NCBI GenBank assembly: GCA_015061985.1
Contig: SUVN01000014.1
Span: 1 to 61,735, forward strand
Source: Akkermansiaceae bacterium
GTDB taxonomy: Bacteria; Verrucomicrobiota; Verrucomicrobiia; Verrucomicrobiales; Akkermansiaceae
Direction of reading: 5' to 3'
DNA length: 61,735 nucleotides
This document shows, in pieces, positions 44,635 to 51,990 of the stretch. The position numbers were made by a program, and so were the translations under genes. How positions within the stretch are numbered: the stretch's first letter is position 1; every line of letters starts with the position of its first letter. A model generated the notes under the pieces. The model did not search any database, was not told the origin of the DNA, and was given only the letters and a program-made list of their open reading frames with translations.

Positions 44635-46824
44635 GTGATGGACATGAGCAAAATGGTGACGGAGGGAACCGGCAACATCCCGGAGCAGTCGGTTCTGGTG
44701 CTGCCAAACCGAGTCAACGCCGCCATCATGCATGAGCTGGAGAAAGCTCTGGGCGGAGCGGGGAGAGTCGCCTGGCTTGTGCAGAATGAACTGCCGCCGG
44801 AGCCGGCCATCATGGAGCATCTGCAGAAAACGCGGGCTTCCGGCCTGATGTTTTCCACCCGCCGCCAGACACAGGCACAAGTCGTAGAGCGGTTGCGCGC
44901 TTTCGCAGCGGAGCGGCGCTATATCATCCTCCTGCCGGGGCATCCGGCGCAGCTGCGAGGTACGCTGTGTGATTATCCGTCAGAGCTTCTGACCTTTTTC
45001 GACAACTCCCCCATTCCGGTGCTTCCTGTATTCTGTGGCATGTTCAACGACAGCCCGGATGACACCATCTGCACCTCCACCCCATGCGATTCGACCCACC
45101 TGCGCATCCTGCCGCCGGTCAAGCCGGGCTCCGCGCAGAGCTCCCGCGTTCTGAGCGCGTGGCTGGAGGCCTCTGCCGATTTGCTGAACCACCACAGCAT
45201 TGTGGAAACCGCCTCCCTGCCGCATCTGCTCATCAGCGCCCTGAAAACCCACCCGGAAGCCTGCATCATCGATGGCATTGATGATTCGGAGCTGACTCAT
45301 CACGACTTACTGGTATACGCTTTCCGCCTCTCCCGCCTGCTGAAGAGGCACACCACCCACCGGCGTCTGGGCATCATCCTGCCGCCCGGCAAGCTGGCCA
45401 CCATCGCCAACGTGGCCTGCATTCTATCCGGCATCTCCCCGGTCAACATCAACTTCAACGCCCCGGCCCCGGTATTCCGGGAAGTGGTAAAGAAAGCGGG
45501 TATCTCCCGCTTCATCACAGAGGAGCGTTTTGTCACCAAGTTGCAGGGATTCCCCTGGCCGCCTGCCCGCGACCTCATCTTCATCGAGCAGGAGCTGGCC
45601 GATATGAGCGGCAGCCGTCTGAGCCTGTGGCGCATGCTGCTGCGCATGCTTACGCCGGAGCAGATTGCCGGACGACTTCATCTGCCGGATACCCCAACCC
45701 CGGATGCAGAGGCCGCCCTCCTCTTCACCAGCGGCTCCTCCGGCAGTGTCAAAGGTGTACCCCTCACCCACCGTATGCTGGTAGCTAACCTCGTGATGTC
45801 GCAGAGCCGCATCGACCTCACCACCGGCGACCGATTCCTTTCCTCCCTGCCCATCTTCCACTCATTCGGGCTGACCATCGGCATGCTCATGCCTCTGGTC
45901 TACGGCTACGACATGGTCACCTATCCCAGCCCGCTGGCCGCCCGCCGCCTCTGCGAACTCATCCGCAGGTACAAGGTACGTCTCACCGTCGCCACGCCCA
46001 CTCTGGTGCGTCACATGTTCCATCTGGCCACGCCGGAGACATTCGAATCGCTGGATTATTTCATCACCGGAGCGGAGCGTCTCTCCCCGGAACTGGCAGC
46101 AGAGGCACGACAGCGATTCAAGCTCAACCTTCTGGAGGGTTATGGGCTTACAGAAGCCTCCCCCGTTGTCTCCGTCAATCTTCCCGCACCCATCCCGCTG
46201 GAAGGCGAAAGCGCCATTCCCTCTGCCCGGAGCGGCACGGTGGGGGCACCCCTGCCCGGCGTTGCCGTGCGTATCACGGATACCTCGCACGAAGACCGGA
46301 TTCAACCCTTGGGCACCTCCGGCATGATTTGGCTCAAGGGTCCGTCCATCCTGAAAAACTATCTTGATGATGAAGAGGCAACCCGCGAGCGCACCCACGG
46401 TGCCTGGTTCTGCACCGGCGATATCGGCAAACTGGATGCCGACGGCATGCTGACCATTCTGGGACGCCGCACCCGATTCTCCAAAATCGGGGGCGAGATG
46501 ATATCCCACGAGCATGTGGAACAGGTACTTACCCGCGTCCTCAAAATCAAGCCCTCTGCCCCCGGTGAACCCGCCCGCCGCATTGCTGTGGTCGGCGTAC
46601 CGGACTCCGCCAAGGGAGAAAAGCTCATTCTGCTGTCCACGGTGCACAAAATCTCGCACCCGCACGACCTCATCACCATCCGCTACGGCATCATGAACGA
46701 AGGCTACCCCGCCCTCTGGTGCCCGGATCGCATTCTGCCCGTCTCCTCCATACCGGAGCTGGCCAATGGCAAGCTGAACTATCCGCTCTGCTATAACATG
46801 GCCATGAAATTACTCAAAAAGTAA
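44635..46824 (+). CDS. Aas-like acyl-ACP/CoA ligase with degenerate acyltransferase domain
   Basis: A 729-residue protein. Residues 200-729 are an AMP-forming acyl ligase: L-L-F-T-S-G-S-S-G-S-V-K-G-V-P (phosphate loop), G-Y-G-L-T-E-A-S-P, T-G-D-I-G-K-L-D and G-R-R-T-R-F-S-K-I-G-G-E. The N-terminal 190 residues line up with the PlsC acyltransferase domain of E. coli Aas (V-L-V-L-P-N-R ... L-L-P-G-H-P ... I-P-V-L-P-V-F-C-G), but the catalytic HX4D motif is absent. The protein therefore probably only activates fatty acids for lysophospholipid repair or acyl-ACP formation. The start is GTG 44635 or ATG 44638. Confidence 0.85.
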   Translation: MMDMSKMVTEGTGNIPEQSVLVLPNRVNAAIMHELEKALGGAGRVAWLVQNELPPEPAIMEHLQKTRASGLMFSTRRQTQAQVVERLRAFAAERRYIILLPGHPAQLRGTLCDYPSELLTFFDNSPIPVLPVFCGMFNDSPDDTICTSTPCDSTHLRILPPVKPGSAQSSRVLSAWLEASADLLNHHSIVETASLPHLLISALKTHPEACIIDGIDDSELTHHDLLVYAFRLSRLLKRHTTHRRLGIILPPGKLATIANVACILSGISPVNINFNAPAPVFREVVKKAGISRFITEERFVTKLQGFPWPPARDLIFIEQELADMSGSRLSLWRMLLRMLTPEQIAGRLHLPDTPTPDAEAALLFTSGSSGSVKGVPLTHRMLVANLVMSQSRIDLTTGDRFLSSLPIFHSFGLTIGMLMPLVYGYDMVTYPSPLAARRLCELIRRYKVRLTVATPTLVRHMFHLATPETFESLDYFITGAERLSPELAAEARQRFKLNLLEGYGLTEASPVVSVNLPAPIPLEGESAIPSARSGTVGAPLPGVAVRITDTSHEDRIQPLGTSGMIWLKGPSILKNYLDDEEATRERTHGAWFCTGDIGKLDADGMLTILGRRTRFSKIGGEMISHEHVEQVLTRVLKIKPSAPGEPARRIAVVGVPDSAKGEKLILLSTVHKISHPHDLITIRYGIMNEGYPALWCPDRILPVSSIPELANGKLNYPLCYNMAMKLLKK

Positions 46825-46841
46825 TCGGGCAAAATCCCTGC

Positions 46842-46870
46842 TTGACCTGTGGCAGGCAATATGCTATAAG
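46842..46870 (+). promoter_or_regulatory. Fucosidase promoter with structured leader
   Basis: TTGACC (46842-46847), 17 bp, TATAAG (46865-46870). Unlike most neighbours the leader is about 57 nt long and contains a hairpin (GAACCCGC/GCGGGCTC, one mismatch) near 46880-46905. Confidence 0.65.
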
Positions 46871-46933
46871 GCACGATAAGTGAACCCGCGTACTCTTGCG
46901 GGCTCCCATCAAACCACCAGATAACGACCAACC

Positions 46934-48988
46934 ATGAAGAAACTTCTCATGCCCTTGGCCCTGCTGACTGCGCTTTGCGGCCAGGGCCTCACGGCAGCCA
47001 CACCGCCCAAACCTTGCGGTGCCACCCCCACCGATCAACAGGTTAACTGGCTGCGGATGGAATGGTACGCCTTCGTTCACCTCAGCCTCAACACATACAC
47101 CAACAAGGAATGGGGCTACGGCGATGAAAGCCCGAAGCTGTTCAACCCGACCCATTTCGATGCCGACCCTATCATCCGCACCTTCCGCGATGCCGGCATG
47201 ACAGGCATGATTTACACCGCCAAGCACCACGACGGCTGGTGCGCCTGGCCCACTAAATCCACCAGGCACAACATCACCCAGTCCCCCTGGAAAAACGGCA
47301 GGGGCGACGTGGTGAAAGAGTTTGCCGCCGCCTGCAAAAAATACGGCCTCAAGTTCGGCACCTACCTCTCCCCCTGGGATCGCAATTGTGCCGAATACGG
47401 CAAAAAGGGCTACCTGAATGTTTACTACAAACAGATTACAGAGTTGCTTACCAATTATGGCCCTATCTTTGAAATATGGTTCGACGGTGCCAACGGCGGC
47501 GATGGTTACTATGGCGGCGCACGCGAAAAACGCAACATCGGCAAGGCTGATGACTACTATGATTTCGCCCGCGTGGTCAAGCTCATCCGCCGTCTGCAGC
47601 CGGACTGCATCATCTGGGGTGCCGCGCAGCGCGGTGATGTCATCTGGGGCGGCTCGGAAAAAGGGCATGTGAAATACCCCTGCTGGAATCTCATCAACAA
47701 AGACACCCCGCAGGAAAAATGGATTTCCCTGGAGGGCGACACCCCCATCAACCATGCCGGCTGGTTCTGGCACCCCGGCCAGGAGACTAAAGTCAAATCC
47801 CCCGAGCACCTCATGCAGGTGTATCTGGACAGCGTGGGGCGCGGGGCTAACCTCATCCTCAACGTTGCCCCCAACCGCGAGGGCAAGCTCGACCCGGCAG
47901 ACGTGGAAAGCCTGCTTACCTTCGGCGAAAACCGCCGCAGACTTCTGGCCACAGACTACGCACTGGGTGCCGCCGCCACCGCATCCGAGGTGCGCGGCAA
48001 TGACCCGCAGTTCGGCGCAGAAAAGCTGACAGACGGTGATATCGAAAGCTATTGGTGTCCGAATGACGGCACAACGGGCGGAACGTTGGAAATCACGCTC
48101 AAGAAACCCACCACCTTTGATGTGGTGCGCCTCCGCGAGCAGATTCGTCTCGGCCAGCGCGTCACCGGATTCAAACTGGAAGCCCGTGTCAACGGCAGCT
48201 GGCAGGTAATCGATGATGCCGGGCAGACCATCGGGCACCAGGTCATGCGCAAACTGGCCGCCCCGGTAACGGCTGATGCCGTGCGGCTCACCATCACCGG
48301 CTCCCGCGCATGCCCCTGCATCAGCGAGCTCTCCCTGCTGCGCATGCCCGTGCAAATGCCCAAACCGGAAATCTCCCGCGAGGGCAACAAACTCATCATC
48401 ACCCCGCAGGAGGGGCTGACCATCCACTACACCACCGACGGCAGCAAACCCGGCCCGAATGCCCCGGTCTACACGGGTGATACCACCCTGAACAAAGCAC
48501 CCACGCACCCGGTCAAGGCCGTCTATGTGGATGCAGAGGGCAACGTCTCCTCCGTGGCCTCAGTCCTCTTCGGCATTTCCCGCAGCAAGTGGAGCTGTGT
48601 AGATTCCGGCAAAGAAGCCATCGATGGCGACCCCACCACCATCTGGGAGGCGGATAAAGCCCCGGCCACCCTCACCATCGACATGCAGAAACCGTACTTT
48701 GTCAACGCCTTCTCCTACCTGCCCCGTCAGGACGGCAGTATGCAGAATATGACTGACCGCTTCACCTGTGAGGTGAGCCTCAACGGCAAAAAATGGACAA
48801 CTGTAGCCGAAGGCGAGTTCTCCAACCTGCGAGCCAATCCCATTGAGCTCACCGAGCAGTTCAAGGCGCGGAAAGCACGCTACATCCGCTTCACCGGCAC
48901 CCACTCCGTGGAGGGTAAAGGAGTCTCCGCTGCGGAAATCAAGGTATACGCTGCTCCCAAGCCTGAAAAGAGCAAAAAGAAAGACTGA
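46934..48988 (+). CDS. Secreted GH29 alpha-L-fucosidase with discoidin domains
   Basis: A 684-residue exported glycosidase. Signal peptide MKKLLMPLALLTALCGQGLTA. The GH29 barrel spans about residues 25-335: Y-T-A-K-H-H-D-G-W-C and F-E-I-W-F-D-G-A-N-G, where Asp184 is the expected nucleophile of this retaining family. Two F5/8-type (discoidin) carbohydrate-binding-like domains follow, near 345-480 (A-E-K-L-T-D-G-D-I-E-S-Y-W) and 555-680 (A-I-D-G-D-P-T-T-I-W). A chitobiase-like Fn3 module (I-H-Y-T-T-D-G-S-K-P) lies between them. It removes fucose from mucin or milk glycans outside the cytoplasm. Linkage specificity is not evident. Confidence 0.95.
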   Translation: MKKLLMPLALLTALCGQGLTAATPPKPCGATPTDQQVNWLRMEWYAFVHLSLNTYTNKEWGYGDESPKLFNPTHFDADPIIRTFRDAGMTGMIYTAKHHDGWCAWPTKSTRHNITQSPWKNGRGDVVKEFAAACKKYGLKFGTYLSPWDRNCAEYGKKGYLNVYYKQITELLTNYGPIFEIWFDGANGGDGYYGGAREKRNIGKADDYYDFARVVKLIRRLQPDCIIWGAAQRGDVIWGGSEKGHVKYPCWNLINKDTPQEKWISLEGDTPINHAGWFWHPGQETKVKSPEHLMQVYLDSVGRGANLILNVAPNREGKLDPADVESLLTFGENRRRLLATDYALGAAATASEVRGNDPQFGAEKLTDGDIESYWCPNDGTTGGTLEITLKKPTTFDVVRLREQIRLGQRVTGFKLEARVNGSWQVIDDAGQTIGHQVMRKLAAPVTADAVRLTITGSRACPCISELSLLRMPVQMPKPEISREGNKLIITPQEGLTIHYTTDGSKPGPNAPVYTGDTTLNKAPTHPVKAVYVDAEGNVSSVASVLFGISRSKWSCVDSGKEAIDGDPTTIWEADKAPATLTIDMQKPYFVNAFSYLPRQDGSMQNMTDRFTCEVSLNGKKWTTVAEGEFSNLRANPIELTEQFKARKARYIRFTGTHSVEGKGVSAAEIKVYAAPKPEKSKKKD

Positions 48989-49012
48989 CTCTCTCAATTC
49001 CGCCTTTTCCGA

Positions 49013-49050
49013 CTCCCGACTGCCCATCAAGGCGCAGTCGGGAGCTTTTT
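49013..49050 (+). terminator. Rho-independent terminator after the fucosidase
   Basis: CTCCCGACTG/CAGTCGGGAG, perfect 10-bp stem, followed by CTTTTT. Confidence 0.85.
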
Positions 49051-49084
49051 CCCCCTGAAATGCCCGATATAACAGGCATTTTGC

Positions 49085-49114
49085 TTTACAATACAGAGCC
49101 TCATCTGGTATAAT
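49085..49114 (+). promoter_or_regulatory. Transketolase promoter with consensus -10
   Basis: TTTACA (49085-49090), 18 bp, TATAAT (49109-49114), 9 nt before ATG 49124. The mRNA leader can be only 2-3 nt. Confidence 0.7.
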
Positions 49115-49123
49115 GCACCCAGC

Positions 49124-51133
49124 ATGAACACCGAAATTTTACAGAAAGCAGCCAACCAGGCCCGCGGACTTGCCATCGATGCCATCTTCGACAAAGCTTC
49201 CGGTCACATGGGGCTGCCTCTGGGATGCGCAGAAATCGGCGCCGTGCTCTACGGCGACCTCCTCAACATCAACCCCTCCGAGCCCCGCTGGATTAATCGC
49301 GACCGATTCATCCTTTCCGGCGGCCATGGCTCCATGTTCCTGTATGCCTGGCTGCACCTGAGCGGTTTCGGTGTCACAATGGATGATGTGAAGGCCTTCC
49401 GCGCCAAGGGCTCCAACACCCCCGGCCATCCGGAATACAAGTGCTGCCCCGGTGTGGAATGCACCACCGGCCCGCTGGGTCAGGGCGTGGCCAACGCCGT
49501 GGGCTTCGCCATCTCTGCCAAGCACGCCGCCGCCCGCTACAACACCCCGGAGCACGAAATCTTCTCCCAGAACATCTACTGTCTGGCCGGTGACGGCTGC
49601 ATCCAGGAAGGTATCTGCCGCGAGGCCGCCGCCATTGCCGGCACACTCAAGCTCGACAACCTCATCCTCATCTACGATGCCAACGGCATCACCCTGGATG
49701 CCCCCATCGAAAAGACTCAGGTGGACGACATCGCCGCCTGCTTCACTGCCCAGGGCTGGGATACCTTCACCATCGACGGCAACGACATGGCCGCCGTGGA
49801 CAACACTCTGCGCGTATGCAGTCTGGAAAAGAACGGCCGCCCGAAACTCATCATCGCCAAGACCATCATCGCCAAGGGCGTGCCCGGCTTTGAGGGCACA
49901 ACCAAGGGCCACGGCGAAGGCGGTGCCAAGCTGTGGGCAGAGGCTCACGCCAACTGGGGGCTGCCCACCGATGTGCAGTACTATGTCTCTGACGAGGTGC
50001 GCGCCTACATGGCAGAGGTGAAAGCCGCCCGCGAAGCCTCTTACGCTGAATGGAAAGCCACCTACGATGCCTGGCGTGCCGCCAACCCGGACAAGGCCGC
50101 AGAGCTGGATGCCGGTATTGATCTGGCAGAAAACGGGCTCTGCTGCTGCAAGAGCGGAGACATGATTCCCGAGTTCGCCCCCGGCGCAAAGCTGGCCACC
50201 CGCGCTTCCGGCTCCGTGGCTCAGAACGCCATCGGTGCCGCCTGCCCCGGCCTGCTCTCCACCAGCGCTGACCTCTTCTCCTCCAACAAGAACTATCTGG
50301 AGGGTGCAGGCGACTTCTCCGCAGATAACTATGCCGGCCGCAACTTCTGGTTCGGCATCCGCGAGCACGCTATGGGTGCCATCTGCAACGGTATCGCCTA
50401 CGACGGCCTCTTCCGCGTCTCTGCCGGTACGTTCTGCGTGTTCGTGGACTACATGCGCGCCTCCATCCGCGTGGCTGCCCTCAGCCACCTGCCCGTCACC
50501 TATGTGCTGACCCACGATTCCGTGGCTGTGGGCGAGGACGGCCCCACCCACCAGCCCGTGGAAACCGTCACCGGCCTGCGCGTCATCCCGAATCTGGATG
50601 TCATCCGCCCCGCAGATGAAGAGGAAACCGCCGGTGCCTGGATGTGCGCCATGCGCCGCCGCCAGGGTCCGACCGCCCTCATCCTCACCCGCCAGAACGT
50701 GCCCAGCCTCGCCTCCGTGGCAGACATCCCTGCCGATGTACGCCGTAAGGGTGTGCGCAAGGGTGCCTACATTGCCCTGAAGGAAAAGACGGAGAAACCC
50801 GGTCTCATCATCATTGCCTCCGGCTCAGAGGTCATCCTTGCCCTGCAGGCTGCGCAGCAGCTGGGGGATGATGTGCGCGTGGTTTCCATGCCCTCCATGT
50901 TCCGCTTCAACATGCAGACCCCGGAATACCGGGAAGAAATCCTGCCCGCCGCCTGCACCCGCCGCATCTCCGTGGAAGCCGGCAAGCGCGACCTCTGGTA
51001 TCGCTACGTCGGTCCGCAGGGCGCCATCATCAGCATTGATGAGTTCGGCTTCTCTGCCCCCGGCGATGTCGTCCTGCACGACCTCGGCATGAATGTGGAC
51101 AACATCGTGGCCACCGCCAAATCTCTGGCCTGA
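49124..51133 (+). CDS. tkt: Transketolase
   Basis: A 669-residue thiamine-diphosphate enzyme moving two-carbon units between pentose and hexose/triose phosphates. Seen: H-M-G-L-P-L-G (substrate/ThDP site), L-S-G-G-H-G-S-M, T-T-G-P-L-G-Q-G-V-A-N-A-V-G, the ThDP motif G-D-G-C-I-Q-E-G ... D-A-N, and the pyrimidine domain with G-I-R-E-H-A-M-G-A-I and D-S-V-A-V-G-E-D-G-P-T-H-Q-P-V-E. Length and order are normal. Monocistronic with its own promoter. Confidence 0.96.
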   Translation: MNTEILQKAANQARGLAIDAIFDKASGHMGLPLGCAEIGAVLYGDLLNINPSEPRWINRDRFILSGGHGSMFLYAWLHLSGFGVTMDDVKAFRAKGSNTPGHPEYKCCPGVECTTGPLGQGVANAVGFAISAKHAAARYNTPEHEIFSQNIYCLAGDGCIQEGICREAAAIAGTLKLDNLILIYDANGITLDAPIEKTQVDDIAACFTAQGWDTFTIDGNDMAAVDNTLRVCSLEKNGRPKLIIAKTIIAKGVPGFEGTTKGHGEGGAKLWAEAHANWGLPTDVQYYVSDEVRAYMAEVKAAREASYAEWKATYDAWRAANPDKAAELDAGIDLAENGLCCCKSGDMIPEFAPGAKLATRASGSVAQNAIGAACPGLLSTSADLFSSNKNYLEGAGDFSADNYAGRNFWFGIREHAMGAICNGIAYDGLFRVSAGTFCVFVDYMRASIRVAALSHLPVTYVLTHDSVAVGEDGPTHQPVETVTGLRVIPNLDVIRPADEEETAGAWMCAMRRRQGPTALILTRQNVPSLASVADIPADVRRKGVRKGAYIALKEKTEKPGLIIIASGSEVILALQAAQQLGDDVRVVSMPSMFRFNMQTPEYREEILPAACTRRISVEAGKRDLWYRYVGPQGAIISIDEFGFSAPGDVVLHDLGMNVDNIVATAKSLA

Positions 51134-51222
51134 TTGTCCCGTTAACACATCTTCAGCACCTGCCTGCATCTGTGGGCAGGTGCTTTTCTCTTGTTCATTC
51201 CGGCATTTTCAAGCAATTTTGC

Positions 51223-51251
51223 TTGACAGATGAGGAAGAAAAAGGCAAAAT
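51223..51251 (+). promoter_or_regulatory. tRNA-Ser promoter
   Basis: TTGACA (51223-51228), 17 bp, CAAAAT (51246-51251), about 39 nt before the mature tRNA. Confidence 0.6.
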
Positions 51252-51289
51252 CCCCGCGCTGCTTCTGCAGCCCCTCCCAATCAGGGTAA

Positions 51290-51377
51290 GGAGAGATGGC
51301 TGAGTTGGTCTAAGGCACTCGACTCGAAATCGAGCGTGGCAGAGATGTCACCGTGGGTTCGAATCCCACTCTCTCCG
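51290..51377 (+). tRNA. tRNA-Ser (anticodon CGA)
   Basis: An 88-nt class II tRNA. Acceptor GGAGAGA pairs with TCTCTCC, G is the discriminator, and the CCA end is not encoded. The anticodon stem CTCGA/TCGAG encloses CTCGAAA, giving anticodon CGA (codon UCG). A long variable arm (GCGTGGCAGAGATGTCACC) is diagnostic of tRNA-Ser; the T arm is GTGGGTTCGAATCCCAC. Confidence 0.97.
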
Positions 51378-51430
51378 CTTCAAGGTAATGCACTTCACCG
51401 TCGATTTCTTCGGAAATCGGCGGTTTTTCT
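51374..51430 (+). repeat. 57-bp direct repeat, copy 1 (tRNA-Ser 3' end plus terminator)
   Basis: Covers the last 4 nt of the tRNA and the whole downstream terminator, and is identical over 57 bp to 51871-51927. The two copies are 497 bp apart. Confidence 0.9.
51398..51428 (+). terminator. Terminator of tRNA-Ser
   Basis: CCGTCGATTTC/GAAATCGGCGG, 11 bp with one U-G pair, closed by a TTCG tetraloop and followed by TTTTT. Confidence 0.85.
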
Positions 51431-51460
51431 GCGCTTTTTTGTTGAGCCTCAGAAAAAATG

Positions 51461-51488
51461 TTGACTTTTGACGGTAGTATGGGATAAT
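51461..51488 (+). promoter_or_regulatory. Promoter of a putative small RNA
   Basis: TTGACT (51461-51466), 16 bp, GATAAT (51483-51488). No ORF of any length begins downstream before the hairpin at 51526. Confidence 0.55.
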
Positions 51489-51494
51489 GGGTGC

Positions 51495-51566
51495 GGCTTG
51501 AATCCGTTCAGGCTTCATTGTTTACAAGCCCCCGGGTGTTCGCCGCATTTACCGGGGGCTTTCCTT
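51495..51566 (+). ncRNA. Putative intergenic small RNA
   Basis: A transcript of about 70 nt is predicted between a good promoter and a terminator-like hairpin (AAGCCCCCGG, 51526-51535; CCGGGGGCTT, 51552-51561; 16-nt loop; then TCCTTT). The 5' part can form a small hairpin around CTTGAATCCGTTCAGG. It lies between the two copies of the tRNA terminator repeat. No known RNA family recognised. Confidence 0.4.
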
Positions 51567-51627
51567 TGGCCTGCTTTTGCCGTTTTTGCACTATTTACTC
51601 GACTGTTAAGGCATTGCATAATATAAG

Positions 51628-51661
51628 CCGCCCGCCGTCCGGGACGGCGAACCCCGGGCGG
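51628..51661 (+). other. GC-rich hairpin before the 32-residue ORF
   Basis: Outer stem CCGCCCG/CGGGCGG (51628-51634, 51655-51661) enclosing an inner CCGTC/GACGG. It lies 10 nt before ATG 51672 and could form a leader structure. A TAATAT box is at 51619-51624 but its -35 is weak. Confidence 0.4.
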
Positions 51662-51671
51662 TGATATAACA

Positions 51672-51770
51672 ATGAATAACCGAACGGAAAAAAGAATGCC
51701 GGTGGTGAGTCCATGGCTCACTGAGTACATGATTCAGTTACTGATAATTCTGATGGAGGTACTACGGTAG
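51672..51770 (+). CDS. Putative 32-residue amphipathic peptide
   Basis: A short ORF encoding MNNRTEKRMPVVSPW followed by a hydrophobic stretch (Y-M-I-Q-L-L-I-I-L-M-E-V-L). A basic head with one short hydrophobic helix is the look of small membrane or type I toxin-like peptides, but no family is recognised. It is bracketed by hairpins at 51628-51661 and 51779-51801. No Shine-Dalgarno is seen. It is isolated between the duplicated tRNA terminators. Confidence 0.35.
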   Translation: MNNRTEKRMPVVSPWLTEYMIQLLIILMEVLR

Positions 51771-51778
51771 CAAAAAGC

Positions 51779-51801
51779 CCGCATCCCGCAAGGGGTGCGG
51801 G
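51779..51801. terminator. Hairpin after the 32-residue ORF
   Basis: CCCGCATCCC, loop GCAA, GGGGTGCGGG (one mispair). The tail is CTTTTTG on the minus strand but GTGATTTG on the plus strand, so it is a better terminator for leftward transcripts. Confidence 0.5.
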
Positions 51802-51870
51802 TGATTTGTCGGAGTACGCGCGTGGTGTACATGTTTGATTAAATAGGTAAGCTGCATTTATCCCACCCCA

Positions 51871-51927
51871 TCCGCTTCAAGGTAATGCACTTCACCGTCG
51901 ATTTCTTCGGAAATCGGCGGTTTTTCT
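51871..51927 (+). repeat. 57-bp direct repeat, copy 2
   Basis: Identical to 51374-51430, including the terminator hairpin (51895-51925), but without a tRNA in front: the preceding bases do not resemble a tRNA T arm. Confidence 0.9.
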
Positions 51928-51950
51928 TTTCGTCATTGTGGATTTTCCGC

Positions 51951-51979
51951 TTGTACCATGGGGGTGAAAATGCTAGACT
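51951..51979 (+). promoter_or_regulatory. Promoter of the amidase pair
   Basis: TTGTAC (51951-51956), 17 bp, TAGACT (51974-51979), 11 nt before ATG 51991. Confidence 0.6.
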
Positions 51980-51990
51980 GAAAATAACCT

